From Siphonodentalium dalli (taxonomy: Eukaryota > Mollusca > Scaphopoda > Gadilida > Siphonodentaliidae), in NCBI GenBank assembly GCA_032622095.1, contig CP136069.1:2391462-2455461 (forward strand): a DNA stretch of 64,000 nt. Direction: 5' to 3'. The translations under genes were made by a program, and so were the position numbers. Numbering within the stretch: position 1 is the first letter of the stretch; each line of letters opens with the position of its first letter. The notes beneath the pieces were generated by a model, which was not told the DNA's origin, did not search any database, and saw only the letters and a program-made list of their open reading frames with translations. Shown piece by piece: positions 1-8,134 of this stretch.

Positions 1-173
1 AGAAATCAATAATCAGTACCGAGAGCCGTCGGTACTTGACATCAGAACCGGTACTGATTTAATTCCTGATTACCGCCGGTTCCGGTACCGGTACCAGTAC
101 CTATTGACAACCCTGGGGGGATCTCTATGGGTCATGAAAGGATTAAAGAAATGGTTAAGATGAAGATGCTAAC
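1..173 (-). other. CRYZ intron (partial), left edge
   Basis: Non-coding sequence downstream (in gene sense) of the 174-337 exon, starting with a GTTAGC donor read on the minus strand. Positions 30-110 carry degenerate GGTACC/CCGGTACC direct repeats. The next CRYZ exons must lie left of the window. Confidence 0.6.
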
Positions 174-337
174 CTGTTGATCATAGCTCTAACAGCCGTG
201 TAATACGGGACGCCAATTCCAGCTCCCTGTTCAAATGAAACGCCTTCAGGTAGGACACCGATATCACATTCATCAGCGACGGAGTATTCTGCATACGACC
301 CAGATTTCGATTTGAACAAATAAACTCTGTCACCTTC
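174..337 (-). CDS. cryz: zeta-crystallin / quinone oxidoreductase, third coding exon seen
   Basis: Read on the minus strand, this exon follows an acceptor (TTTCCAG, cut before 337) and ends at a donor (ACAG|GTTAGC, 174/173). It is 164 nt, starts in phase 0 and ends in phase 2. It encodes EGDRVYLFKSKSGSYAEYS and continues through VADECDIGVLPEGVSFEQGAGIGVPYYTAVRAMIN. This matches the segment of zeta-crystallin (MDR superfamily, NADPH-dependent one-electron quinone reductase) where the catalytic GroES-like domain passes toward the Rossmann domain: GDRV, GGYAEY-like and GAAIGIPYFTA-like blocks are all recognisable. The nucleotide-binding GASGGVG block is expected in the next exon, outside the window. 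The frame joins the 788-940 exon as TKFK-EGDRV with no gap, as in family members. No stop or frameshift is visible in the exon. Confidence 0.9.
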
Positions 338-339
338 CT

Positions 340-448
340 GGAAACATGAAAGATTGCCATAGCATTAAGAACACCCACGGTTAACACGGAAACATGAAAG
401 ATTGCCATATCATTAAGAACACCCACGGTTACCACGGAAACATGAAAG
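340..448. repeat. 48-bp minisatellite at the acceptor side of the CRYZ intron
   Basis: About 2.3 copies at a 48-bp period (340, 388, 436). In gene sense each unit ends with CTTTCATGTTTCC. Only the copy touching the exon is followed by AG; the others read GT, so the acceptor dinucleotide is unique to the exon-proximal copy. Confidence 0.85.
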
Positions 449-510
449 GTCAACACTTCGACTGCGGACTATGAGTTATCTTATACTTTTTGCATGTAAT
501 TGAATGGGAG

Positions 511-787
511 TTTGAATTGGTAATAGTTTGGCTGATTTACCTTGAATTTTGTAACATTTGTGCACATTCACTTGAATTTGGTAATATTGGGTCAAATTTA
601 CCTTGAATTTGGTAACATTTGAGCCAATTTGCCTTGAATTTGGTATTATTTGGGCTCATTTACCTTGAATTTGGAAACATTAGCACCAATTTACCTTTAA
701 TTTGGTAATATTGGGGCTGATTTACTATGAATGTTTAAGCATTTGAGCCGATTTACATTGAATTTGGTAATATTGGGGCTGATTTAC
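511..787. repeat. 30-31-bp minisatellite derived from the CRYZ exon end and donor
   Basis: Nine or so diverged copies of a unit that on the plus strand reads like ATTTACCTTGAATTTGGTAA then CATTTGGGCC. In gene sense this is the last ~20 nt of the 788-940 exon (CCAAATTCAAG) plus its donor GTAAAT. The exon end is the last member of the array, so the array arose by duplication across the exon/intron boundary. Confidence 0.85.
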
Positions 788-940
788 CTTGAATTTGGTA
801 ACATTTGGGCCGATTTGATGTACAGTGCCAGCAGCATCTAACCCTGGAATGTATGGTAGTTGAGGCTTCCTCACATATGTTCCTGTTCTGATGTACGTGT
901 CGACCGGGTTTACACCAGATGCTGCCACTTTAACCAACAC
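788..940 (-). CDS. cryz: zeta-crystallin / quinone oxidoreductase, second coding exon seen
   Basis: This 153-nt, 51-codon exon is bounded by an acceptor (TTATTTCAG|GTGTTGG, before 940) and a donor (TTCAAG|GTAAAT, 788/787), phase 0 at both ends. It encodes [20 protein letters not shown], then [20 protein letters not shown] and [11 protein letters not shown]. The VLIKVxACGVNPVETYIRSG, PYTPGSDVAG and GVNP-type blocks are diagnostic of the GroES-like N-terminal domain of zeta-crystallin-type quinone oxidoreductases, which lack the zinc ligands of classical alcohol dehydrogenases. Together with the flanking exons it gives about 135 residues of an expected ~330. The exon end is copied many times in the following intron (511-787), so several extra AAGGTAAAT-like donors lie downstream in gene sense; the exact family-consistent join uses the first one. 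Confidence 0.92.
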
Positions 941-1145
941 CTGAAATAATTCTCCCATTCAGTTATTAAAGTATACATTGATAATTTGAAATTGGGACTA
1001 TTTTGTCATCGAAATATGTAATTAGCATTGAGCAAGAAACACAGTATATTCCTTTAATAGATAACCTTTAACCTGATTACTCACAAGGGAGGATGCCATG
1101 CCCCTTTTCTGGTATGTGGGATTCGAGGGATTTTGAAGTTAGTGG

Positions 1146-1540
1146 TTAAAGATGCATAATCCAAATTACCATTTCCTTGGCTTCAGGTTCAAAAATGTTT
1201 TTGAAATCTACTATTTTTCACCACCAATAATGTTTAGCGGCCCAGTAAAATATTGACGAGAAGACGGTCTTGGACCAAATTGCAGATGAAGATGGATAAC
1301 TCTAAAATCGATTGGATTATTGTGTCAGATATTTGACAACTGGCAAACTTTCGTTGAACAAAAATAACATATTGATAAATAACAGCTTTTGGGCAATTTT
1401 ATACTATAGTTGACTGTGATTAGCATTATTTTTGGGCAATTAATCGGTTCTGATAACTGGAGCGGCATTTAAAAAAATGTTGTTGTTGTTGTTGGAATCT
1501 GATGCTGTGGGGACCATTGAATCAGATTGAGTACTTTTAA
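1146..1540. mobile_element. TTAA-flanked inverted-repeat element, degraded copy
   Basis: Starts TTAAAGATGCATAATCC and ends GATTGAGTACTTTTAA. Internal words (TTCCTTGGCTTCAGG, GGATAACTCTAAAATC) match the better preserved copies at 35270-35539 and 59336-59821. TTAA lies at both borders (1146-1149, 1537-1540), as for piggyBac or Kolobok-type targets. No coding capacity. Confidence 0.6.
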
Positions 1541-1576
1541 CCGGTATTCAAGATTCAACATCAAGGCTGGTATGTA

Positions 1577-1850
1577 GGTTGGTGAATTTAGTGACGCTAT
1601 AGCAGGCTAGCTAGTCAGTAGTCACGTGGATTAAGCATTTTATCTTCTGAAAATTAGGGATTTATAGAAACAGAAGTAACTAAAAACAATGTTAATTTGA
1701 GATAATGGATAATTCCCAGAAGATAAGGCCTAAGCAGAATGAGATCCCCAGAGGGAGAATATTTGGAGATGCTAGCCCACTGTGCGGGATAGCATCACTC
1801 ATTCATGGGAACCTCATTCTGTAAATGACAGAAAACTATTTCTAGGCTTG
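1577..1850 (-). repeat. GCAGAATGAGG dispersed hairpin repeat, copy 1
   Basis: 1731-1830 forms an imperfect hairpin: GCAGAATGAGATCCCCAGAG at one side and its complement ending in CCTCATTCTG at the other. 1577-1735 matches, in reverse, the body of the copies at 3389-3690 and 42375-42775. Confidence 0.6.
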
Positions 1851-1901
1851 GTGGTAATTTGTTCTTTGATAGACGCAAAGTTGCAAACATTTTTAAACTG
1901 T

Positions 1902-1974
1902 AGAGAGCCCACGTAGACTCGAGCAGACAACAGTATTCAGTGCATGCTTCCATCTGTGTGGGGCTCCCTGCGGG
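1902..1974. repeat. ~75-bp hairpin element, GAGCCCCACA type
   Basis: Arms AGAGAGCCCACGTAGACTCG and TGTGTGGGGCTCCCTG flank a core GAGCAGACAACA...GCATGCTTCC. The same core (AGTGTCGTCTGCTC on the other strand) recurs at 3053, 36634, 37406, 37709, 54013 and 54880. Confidence 0.7.
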
Positions 1975-2003
1975 ATTTACACCAGATGTTGCCACTTTAA
2001 ACA
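1971..2003 (-). pseudogene. short duplicate of the CRYZ second coding exon start
   Basis: About 30 nt matching 903-934 with a few changes. On the minus strand it reads KVATSGVNP after a TTT, compared with KVAASGVNP in the exon. It follows the hairpin element at 1902-1974 directly and then loses similarity, so it is a fragment, not a usable exon. Its acceptor region differs from the true one, though ATTTCAG-like text is retained nearby. Confidence 0.55.
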
Positions 2004-2049
2004 TTTCAGTAGATGATATACCAGCATTAACCCTTTTTATACTAATAAA

Positions 2050-2510
2050 AGGTCGCCGACCACAGTGTCCCCCGAAACGGTAGATAACTCCAAGGTTGCT
2101 AACACCGAGATTGGCAGTGTTAGGAACTTACAACAAAAAAATGGCGAAAAATTGTCAAACTAAGGGGCATAACTCAGGTAAGATAAATCGGACGAAACAG
2201 GTTTTCGAACTTGTCCAAGATATTGTGGCAACCAAATCATAAACCAAAAATTATTGCAATCGGTTAATATTTGTTCGAGTTATCGTACTTACAACAAAAA
2301 AATGGCAATAAATCATGAAAACTAAGGGGCATAACTCAGATAAGAAAAATCGGACGAAACTGGTTTTCGAACTCATCCAAGGTATTGTGGCAACGAAATT
2401 GGTTAATATTTGTTTGAGTTATTGCATTTACACCTGGATCGGACGGAAGGACAGACAACAGTGCTGATTTTTATAGTCCCCCGAAATTAATTTTCAGAGG
2501 AGTAAATATC
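2050..2510. repeat. tandem-core dispersed repeat ending in GGACGGAAGGACAGACA
   Basis: Two diverged ~165-bp units, each with TTACAACAAAAAAATGGC, AAGGGGCATAACTCAG and TTTTCGAACT, followed by GGACGGAAGGACAGACAACA and GTCCCCCGAAA. The layout (tandem core, then ACGG/ACAG microsatellite) resembles the pearl/Helitron-derived elements known from bivalves. The family assignment is inference. Confidence 0.5.
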
Positions 2511-3052
2511 CCTTAGGAAATCTCTTCACATAAAAAGTTCAACAAATGACGAAAGCCAATTATTGAACTTATTATCTGAACATTTCCCTCTATTAATTGA
2601 AAATCTTCTGAATCTGTATTATCTTTTAGTCTATTTGTTGTCTACTTATTTATTCTGAACACCCCTCCAAATGAACAATAGACCATGCCAATACATGGGA
2701 TAATCCATTAAATAATAAAAAGGTTAATTTGTTGCCACGCATCCTTGGAGTAACTATGGCTCTTTGAATTATGATATTTACAATGTTTCTGTGTGAGAAT
2801 AAAAAATTTAGCTTATTAGTGACTCTCTCTGCTGTGATTCTCCAACATTATAATAATTTTTGAAGATGGAGATCCATAATATACATTCTGCGCCAGTTTT
2901 TGAACTGTTCATTTGCAACAACATTATTGGAAAGTCAAAAGACAGCTGAGTCAGAAAAACATGATCATGAATTATATGGTTATATCTTAATAGAATACAC
3001 CAATTTTCTCATTTCCAGATGATAACTTTTGTATTCATAATATTACACCTTC

Positions 3053-3126
3053 AGGGAGCCTCACACAGATGGAAGCATGCACTGCAGAGTGTCGTCTGCT
3101 CTAGTCGATGTGGGGCTCTCTATGGG
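3053..3126 (+). repeat. ~75-bp hairpin element, GAGCCCCACA type
   Basis: GGAGCCTCACACAGATGGAA...GCAGAGTGTCGTCTGCTC...ATGTGGGGCTCTC. Arms pair imperfectly. Same core as the copies at 36634 and 37709. Confidence 0.7.
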
Positions 3127-3388
3127 TTATTAAAGACAGTACGGTAGTCCTTTGTTTATGCAACCCTTGAAATTGACATTTTTATTCCATGGCATTGCTT
3201 TAGAATTTCATGAAACTCTACATGTTTATTGCCTTCTGTGGCTTTTTCTACAGGCATTGGTTTTTGCCATGGATAATTTCAAGGGATGGTTTGTGTCAAT
3301 TATTATAAGCAAAAAACTAGTGTATTGTCAATTGGAAACTAGTATCCAAGTCTGAATTTAGTCATTTTAGTGTGTCTGACAATTGCAG

Positions 3389-3690
3389 AATGAGGTCCCC
3401 AGAGGGTGAATTTAGTGATGCTACCCTGTCATTCTGCTTAGGCCTCATCTTCCTGGAAGTATCTATAATATCAAATTAACATTGTTTTCAGTTTACCTTT
3501 TCCCTTCTATTCAGTTTCTATATCCCCTAATTTGCAGAAGATAAATTGCATAATCGAGGTGACTAATGGGTGAACATTACCAACTTCAACCTGATCCTAG
3601 GTCTCACATAGTAATTCAGGCTTAGCAGAATAAGGTCCCCAGAGGGTGAATTTGGTGAAGCTAGTCCGCTATGTCAGACACAATAAATTC
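3389..3690 (+). repeat. GCAGAATGAGG dispersed repeat, copy 2
   Basis: Begins GCAGAATGAGGTCCCCAGAG, contains TATCCCCTAATTTGCAGAAG and GATAAATTGCATAATCGAGG, then a second GCAGAATAAGGTCCCCAGAG at 3629. The same body lies at 42375-42775, and reversed at 1577-1735. Unclassified non-coding element. Confidence 0.65.
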
Positions 3691-3712
3691 AGGCTTGCTA
3701 GTATCTATATAC

Positions 3713-3847
3713 CTCACTTCCATTGACGGAAGGAATCGCCAGATCAGTTTCAAATTTGAGAACTTCCGGTCCTCCAAACTGAGATATTCTTATGGCTTTC
3801 ATTATTCGGGCAGCTGCACCACTGAATCGTCGTGATACACAGGACAT
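3713..3847 (-). CDS. cryz: zeta-crystallin / quinone oxidoreductase, first coding exon seen
   Basis: The exon spans 3713-3848 on the minus strand, after an acceptor TTTCTTTCAG and before a donor GTGAG|GTATAT. It encodes MKAIRISQFGGPEVLKFETD then LAIPSVNGSE from a Met at 3802. The MKAIRI/V-xxFGGPEVL opening is the hallmark N-terminus of the quinone oxidoreductase family. An in-frame Met at 3847, two bases inside the exon, adds MSCVSRRFSGAAARI, an arginine-rich stretch without acidic residues that could act as a mitochondrial presequence. I chose this upstream start because it is the first ATG of the exon, but a cytosolic form from 3802 is equally possible. The acceptor implies at least one more 5' exon, probably untranslated, at higher coordinates; I could not locate it. 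Confidence 0.88.
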
Positions 3848-4071
3848 TCTGAAAGAAACATTATTTATACATAGTATCAAGGCTCAATAGAAAGAGGTTC
3901 CAAATGATATCAGGTCCACCCATAGAGACCCTCATAAGATAGAAGTATAAAGATGACATCAGGTCCACAAATCCACAGATATCAAATTTTCATTAACGCC
4001 CGCGGCCCGCATCCGGTTTGGGGAAAATGGTTTTGGACTCCACCTCGAATATGCATCCTATGTTCGTGTTA

Positions 4072-4159
4072 TCTCATATATATTTTGAAGACCTCTGTCT
4101 GTATGTATGTTTGTTTGTCTGTCTGTCATTTATACAAATCTAATCGGCTCATCGGCTAG
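4072..4159 (+). mobile_element. Helitron-like element, short internal-deletion copy
   Basis: Starts TCTCATATATATTTTGAAGA after an A and ends TCATCGGCTAG before a T, with only GTATGTTTGT microsatellite-like sequence between. TC...CTAG inserted between A and T is the Helitron rule. The next element starts at the following base. Confidence 0.6.
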
Positions 4160-4668
4160 TCTCATATATATTTTGAAGACCTCTGTCTGTATGTTTGCAT
4201 GTTTGTCTGTATGTTTGTCATTTATACAAATCTACGATTCTCGACCGATCGGGACGAAACTTGGTACGTGTGTGTAGTTTGACCAGGCGGTGGACGTTGT
4301 CGTATTGGCGAGCCCGTGCGGCGCCCGCTTCGCGCATGCGCAGACAAGATCTCGGAAACGGGTGGAGCTATCGACTTGAAATTTGCTATGTGAATGTATC
4401 TTGCCCCGGATACGAATTTTATCGGGTCGGCGAGCCCGTGCGACGCCAGCTTCGCGCATGCGCAGACCAGATCTCGGAAACGGGTACAGCTATCGACTTG
4501 AAATTTGGTATGTGAATGTATCTTGCCCCGAATACGAATTTTATCGGGTCGCCAAGCCCGTGCGACGCCAGATTCGCGCATGCGCAGACCAGATCTCGGA
4601 AACGGGTGGAGCTATCGACTTGAAATTTGGTTTTTGAATAGCCCGGACAACGTCGGGCTCATCGGCTA
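4160..4668 (+). mobile_element. Helitron-like element with 122-bp tandem core
   Basis: Starts TCTCATATATATTTTGAAGA, has a TGTTTGTCTGTATGTTTGTC tract, then a 122-bp tandem core (from ~4262), a hairpin GCCCGGACAACGTCGGGC at 4641-4658, and TCATCGGCTA (final G lost). Non-coding and non-autonomous. The layout is that of bivalve pearl/HINE-type elements. Confidence 0.65.
4262..4640 (+). repeat. 122-bp tandem core with GCGCATGCGC palindrome
   Basis: Units at a 122-bp spacing (GCGCATGCGCAGAC at about 4332, 4454, 4576). Each carries GATCTCGGAAACGGGT, ATCGACTTGAAATTTG and a palindromic GCGCATGCGC. Continued at 4771-5250 in the neighbouring element and, inverted, at 9240-9480. Confidence 0.85.
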
Positions 4669-5325
4669 TCTCATATATATTTTGAAGACCTCTGTATGTT
4701 TGTATGTCTGTCATTTATACAAATCTACAATTCTCGACCGATCGGGACGAAACTTGGTACATGTGTTTATTTGACCAGGCGGTGGACGTTGTCGTATTGG
4801 CTAGCCCGTGCGGCGCCTGTGCAGTGCATGCACAGACGAGATCTCGGAAACGGGTGGAGTTATCGACTTGAAATTTGCTATGTGAATGTATCTTGCCCCG
4901 GATACGAATTTTATCGGGTCGCCGAGCCCGTGCGACGCCCGCTTCGCGCATGCGCAGACGAGATCTCGGAAACGGGTGGAGCTATCGACTTGAAATTTGG
5001 TATGTGAATGTATCTTGCCCCGGATACGAATTTTATCGGGTCGCCGAGTCCGTGCGACACCAGCTTCGCACATGCGCAGACGAGATCTCGGAAACGGGTG
5101 GAGCTATCGACTTGAAATTTGGTACGTGAATGTATCTTGCCCCGGATACAAATTTTATCGGGTCGCCGAGTCCGTGCGACGCCAGCTTCGCGCATGCGCA
5201 GACCAGATCTCGGAAACGGGTAGAGCTATCGACTTGAAATTTGGTTTTTGAATAGCCCGGACAACGTCGGGATGGGTAGAGCTATCGACTTGAAATTTGG
5301 TTTTTGAATAGCCCGGACAACGTTT
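4669..5325 (+). mobile_element. Helitron-like element, third copy, 3' end truncated
   Basis: Begins TCTCATATATATTTTGAAGA directly after the previous element, carries four to five 122-bp core units, then two GCCCGGACAACGT hairpin halves (5255, 5311). It breaks off without CTAG where minus-strand element sequence begins. Confidence 0.6.
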
Positions 5326-5431
5326 GAAGTTTGAGCTCAATCTGTACACGCGTTTTGGATTCTATGAAGTACCCACACACATATATACATATATATATAT
5401 ACGAAGTCTCAAAATATATAGTATAGATAGA
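5326..5431 (-). mobile_element. 5' end of a minus-strand Helitron-like element (type i)
   Basis: GAGCTCAATCTGTACACGCG, TATGAAGTACCCACACAC, TATACGAAGTCTC and ATATAGTATAGATAGA match the 5' ends of the fuller copies ending at 10190, 11089, 12948 and 13864. Its minus-strand 5' TC abuts a CTAG at 5432-5435. Confidence 0.6.
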
Positions 5432-5862
5432 CTAGAAGGTGACCCGACTTCGTCCGGGCTTTGACCTTGAATTATCCATTTTGAATGTCAAGGTCAAGTG
5501 GGGTCACGATTTGACCAGTCCAAAACACTACCCAGACAAAAGTACCCGACAAACGTGCCCGTCGAAATCCATCCGGCTTTACCCGATTTGACCTTGAATT
5601 GATCATTTTGAAGGTCAAGGTCAGGTCGGGGTCACGATATGACCCGTCCAAAACAATCAGTGGACAAAAGTAACCCCAGGTATCAAATTTCGTCGAAATC
5701 CCATCAAAATTGGCGATTTGACCTTGAAGTTACCCGATTTCAAGGTCACGTCGCACGGGCAAATTAATAGGCCCATGCCACCCCACGGCCGAAAATACCC
5801 CCACATACCAGCCGTTTTCGAGTTCATCGCGAACACACACACAGACAGATCTTCCAAAATAT
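5432..5862 (-). mobile_element. Helitron-like element (type ii) with ~130-bp core
   Basis: CTAG at 5432 is followed by the hairpin CCCGACTTCGTCCGGG, then about three units with TTTGACCTTGAATT at ~126-131-bp spacing (5461, 5587, 5718), then CACACACACAGACAGATC and TTCCAAAATATATA. Its 5' end was split by the LINE insertion at 5863. Confidence 0.6.
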
Positions 5863-6016
5863 ATAAGATAAGATAAGATAAGATTATTAAAACAAACCAT
5901 AAAACAATGGTGTCTGTCGTAACATAATATATATACAATATACATCTGAGAAAGAAATCATATATTTGGTGACTATAAATTGACTATAATAGGTGAAACA
6001 TCTGTGGAGGACCCTG

Positions 6017-8080
6017 TCAGTCTAGAGAGCATGCAATAAATTCACATATCAATTTTGTTTCGCGTGCTGTGTCTGGGTCAAGAAGACATCGAAAATTATT
6101 GAAAGATTCTTTTGATCCTTGTTGTAAAATTTTTGGTTCAACTTGTTGATTGAGTTTTACAAATAAATTATTTCTTTGGTTAATATTCTTCTTACAGAAA
6201 AGGAAAAAATGTTCTTCGTCTTCTAACTGAAGACATAGAGAGCAAGTTCTTTGAGATAATGTTGGTTTTGGGCGTTTCTGTCTTTCCTTTTCTATGGCTA
6301 AATTATGAGCACTGATCCTCATTGCACTCAGGTGCCTGGTGAGAGATTTAGGTATCCCTAGTGTTAAATAAGTTTGAGTTTTGAACTCCTTATATATTTT
6401 TCCAAACAAATAAAGTTTGTTATCCATTGTAACATCTTGTGAATAGGTCTGAAGTTTTTTATCTACATCCGCCTTGTAAGAATATAATATAGGGTCCTCC
6501 AAGTTGTCTGCATCCAATGTTTCTAAGTTTATGTTGAATCTTGTCAAAGAAGAATTTACAATAGAATACCAGGATGGACTGCCTTTATGGAAGAGTTCCT
6601 TGTCCAGTTCAAATATTTCTTTTAAAAAGCGATCGTTTGGCAAGTTGGTAAGTCTAAGCAGGTATTTTATAGCCAGTTTAGTAATAGAATTTGCCATTGG
6701 CTCTCTTCCAAGTTCGCATCTACTGCCCAAATTCGAGGATTTTCGATGAACCCCAAGAGTATACTTGCAAAATCTATTGTGTAATTTTTCAAAGGGTGTT
6801 TGATCATTGAAAAATGCCTTTGTAGAATAATTCCCAACCCAAATTTCAGATCCATATAACAGTATTGGTTTAATTAGGGTATCAAATAATTTCATATCTG
6901 TTTCCCTACTAGAGAAATTAAAGTCAAGAATTTTTGATTTAAGTGAAAATAGTGCTTTTGAAGCTTGTTTTGCCATGTATTGGGCAGCATGTTTTAAGTT
7001 TCCATTAAAATATAAAGGCAATCCTAGATATTTATAACTGTCAACAATTTCCACTTCATGATCCCCGATGCTAAACAACATCTTGGATTTGTTCCTCCTT
7101 GTTTTACTAAAAACTAAAGCTTTGGTTTTACCCATGTTCACCTTCAGTTTCCATTTATTACAGTAAGTAGACAGTGCATCCAAACAAGACTGTAGCCCAG
7201 ATTCACTCTCAGAAAGTAGAACCAAATCATCAGCATACATTAGAAGATTAGTTTGTGTTGATTTGAGAGTGATCGGATGTGTTATTGAAAAATCGAAAAT
7301 TTCAGTTATATCATTTGTGTATACGTTAAATAAGAGGGGACTCAGTCCATCACCCTGACGAATTCCTTTCCATGAAATTTTTGGGTATGTAACCAGATTT
7401 CCTTTTTTTACAACAAATTTTGGTTGTAAGTACATACTCTTGATGAGTTTATAAAATTTTCCACCAACTCCATGTTTGAGCAATTTTTCAAGCATTCCCT
7501 GTCGCCAGACTGAATCGAACGCTTTTGAGAAGTCAACAAAGCAGGAATAAACAGGTTTTTTATCGTGATTTATGTATTTGTTGATAATTGTTTTCATTGT
7601 AAACAAGTGATCTGAAGTTCTGTAGTCGGGACGAAATCCTGCCTGAAACTTATTGTATAATTTATTATCTTCTAAAAAATTGTGCAGTCTTTTCTGTAAC
7701 AAGGAGGTGAATAATTTTCCAAGACTACTTGTAATATTAATACAACGATAGTTATTGCATTCATTTATGTCACCACTTTTGTGGATGAATGATATTGATG
7801 ACAAGTTCCATGCCTCTGGAAAATAGCACTCAGTTAGTATTCTATTGAACAATCTGACAAGTGAAGGTAATAGGCTGTCACTGCCACACTTTAAGAACTC
7901 ATTAAGTATGTTATCAATACCTGACTGTTTATTTGATTTCATGTTATAAATTCCCTGTTTAACCTCCTTACATTTAAAAGGGAAATCTAGCGGGCTTTTG
8001 TTTTGTTGTTGTAATTCTACGGATTGCAATCTATTAGGGTCATCATTGTCATCATCATGTTTTGAATAGAGCTGTGACAT
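6017..8080 (-). CDS. LINE reverse transcriptase with C-terminal cysteine motif
   Basis: The 687-codon frame encodes the reverse transcriptase that copies LINE RNA onto nicked chromosomal DNA in the nucleus. Visible RT blocks in order: ISFIHKSGD and NNYRCINITSSLGKLF (fingers), GFRPDYRTSDHLF, SCFVDFSKAFDSVWR, GIRQGDGLSPLLFNVYTND, the catalytic MYADD (residues 281-285) and KYLGLPLYFNG. A C-terminal CSLCLQLEDEEHFFLFC is the CxxC...H...C motif typical of I/Jockey-group LINEs. The frame is open upstream except for one TAA (8135-8137) that separates it from the endonuclease frame, with which it is in phase; so the listed start at 8080 is just the first Met after that stop, and the true protein began in the endonuclease region. 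I cannot assign the clade firmly. It is probably inactive because of the stop and the 5' truncation. Confidence 0.88.
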   Translation of the reverse strand: MSQLYSKHDDDNDDPNRLQSVELQQQNKSPLDFPFKCKEVKQGIYNMKSNKQSGIDNILNEFLKCGSDSLLPSLVRLFNRILTECYFPEAWNLSSISFIHKSGDINECNNYRCINITSSLGKLFTSLLQKRLHNFLEDNKLYNKFQAGFRPDYRTSDHLFTMKTIINKYINHDKKPVYSCFVDFSKAFDSVWRQGMLEKLLKHGVGGKFYKLIKSMYLQPKFVVKKGNLVTYPKISWKGIRQGDGLSPLLFNVYTNDITEIFDFSITHPITLKSTQTNLLMYADDLVLLSESESGLQSCLDALSTYCNKWKLKVNMGKTKALVFSKTRRNKSKMLFSIGDHEVEIVDSYKYLGLPLYFNGNLKHAAQYMAKQASKALFSLKSKILDFNFSSRETDMKLFDTLIKPILLYGSEIWVGNYSTKAFFNDQTPFEKLHNRFCKYTLGVHRKSSNLGSRCELGREPMANSITKLAIKYLLRLTNLPNDRFLKEIFELDKELFHKGSPSWYSIVNSSLTRFNINLETLDADNLEDPILYSYKADVDKKLQTYSQDVTMDNKLYLFGKIYKEFKTQTYLTLGIPKSLTRHLSAMRISAHNLAIEKERQKRPKPTLSQRTCSLCLQLEDEEHFFLFCKKNINQRNNLFVKLNQQVEPKILQQGSKESFNNFRCLLDPDTARETKLICEFIACSLD

Positions 8081-8134
8081 ATATGAGTCCCAATCTGATA
8101 ATTTTATAGGGTTCTCTTGTTTTTGTTCCTGTTT

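Larger units (their letters stand above)
941..3712 (-). other. CRYZ intron between first and second coding exons, repeat-filled
   Basis: 2.77 kb intron, GTATAT donor at 3712 and TTTCAG acceptor at 941 on the minus strand, phase 0. It holds a TTAA-flanked MITE, two copies of a GCAGAATGAGG repeat, two ~75-bp hairpin elements, a tandem-core repeat and a short copy of exon sequence, listed separately. I see no further exon. 2511-3050 is AT-rich with nothing recognisable. Confidence 0.75.

Noticed and set aside
4195-5251. Overlapping frames with RPDKIRIRGKIHSH or DLGNGWSYRLE repeats
   Set aside because: Both strands are open because of the 122-bp core repeat; no start context or homology.
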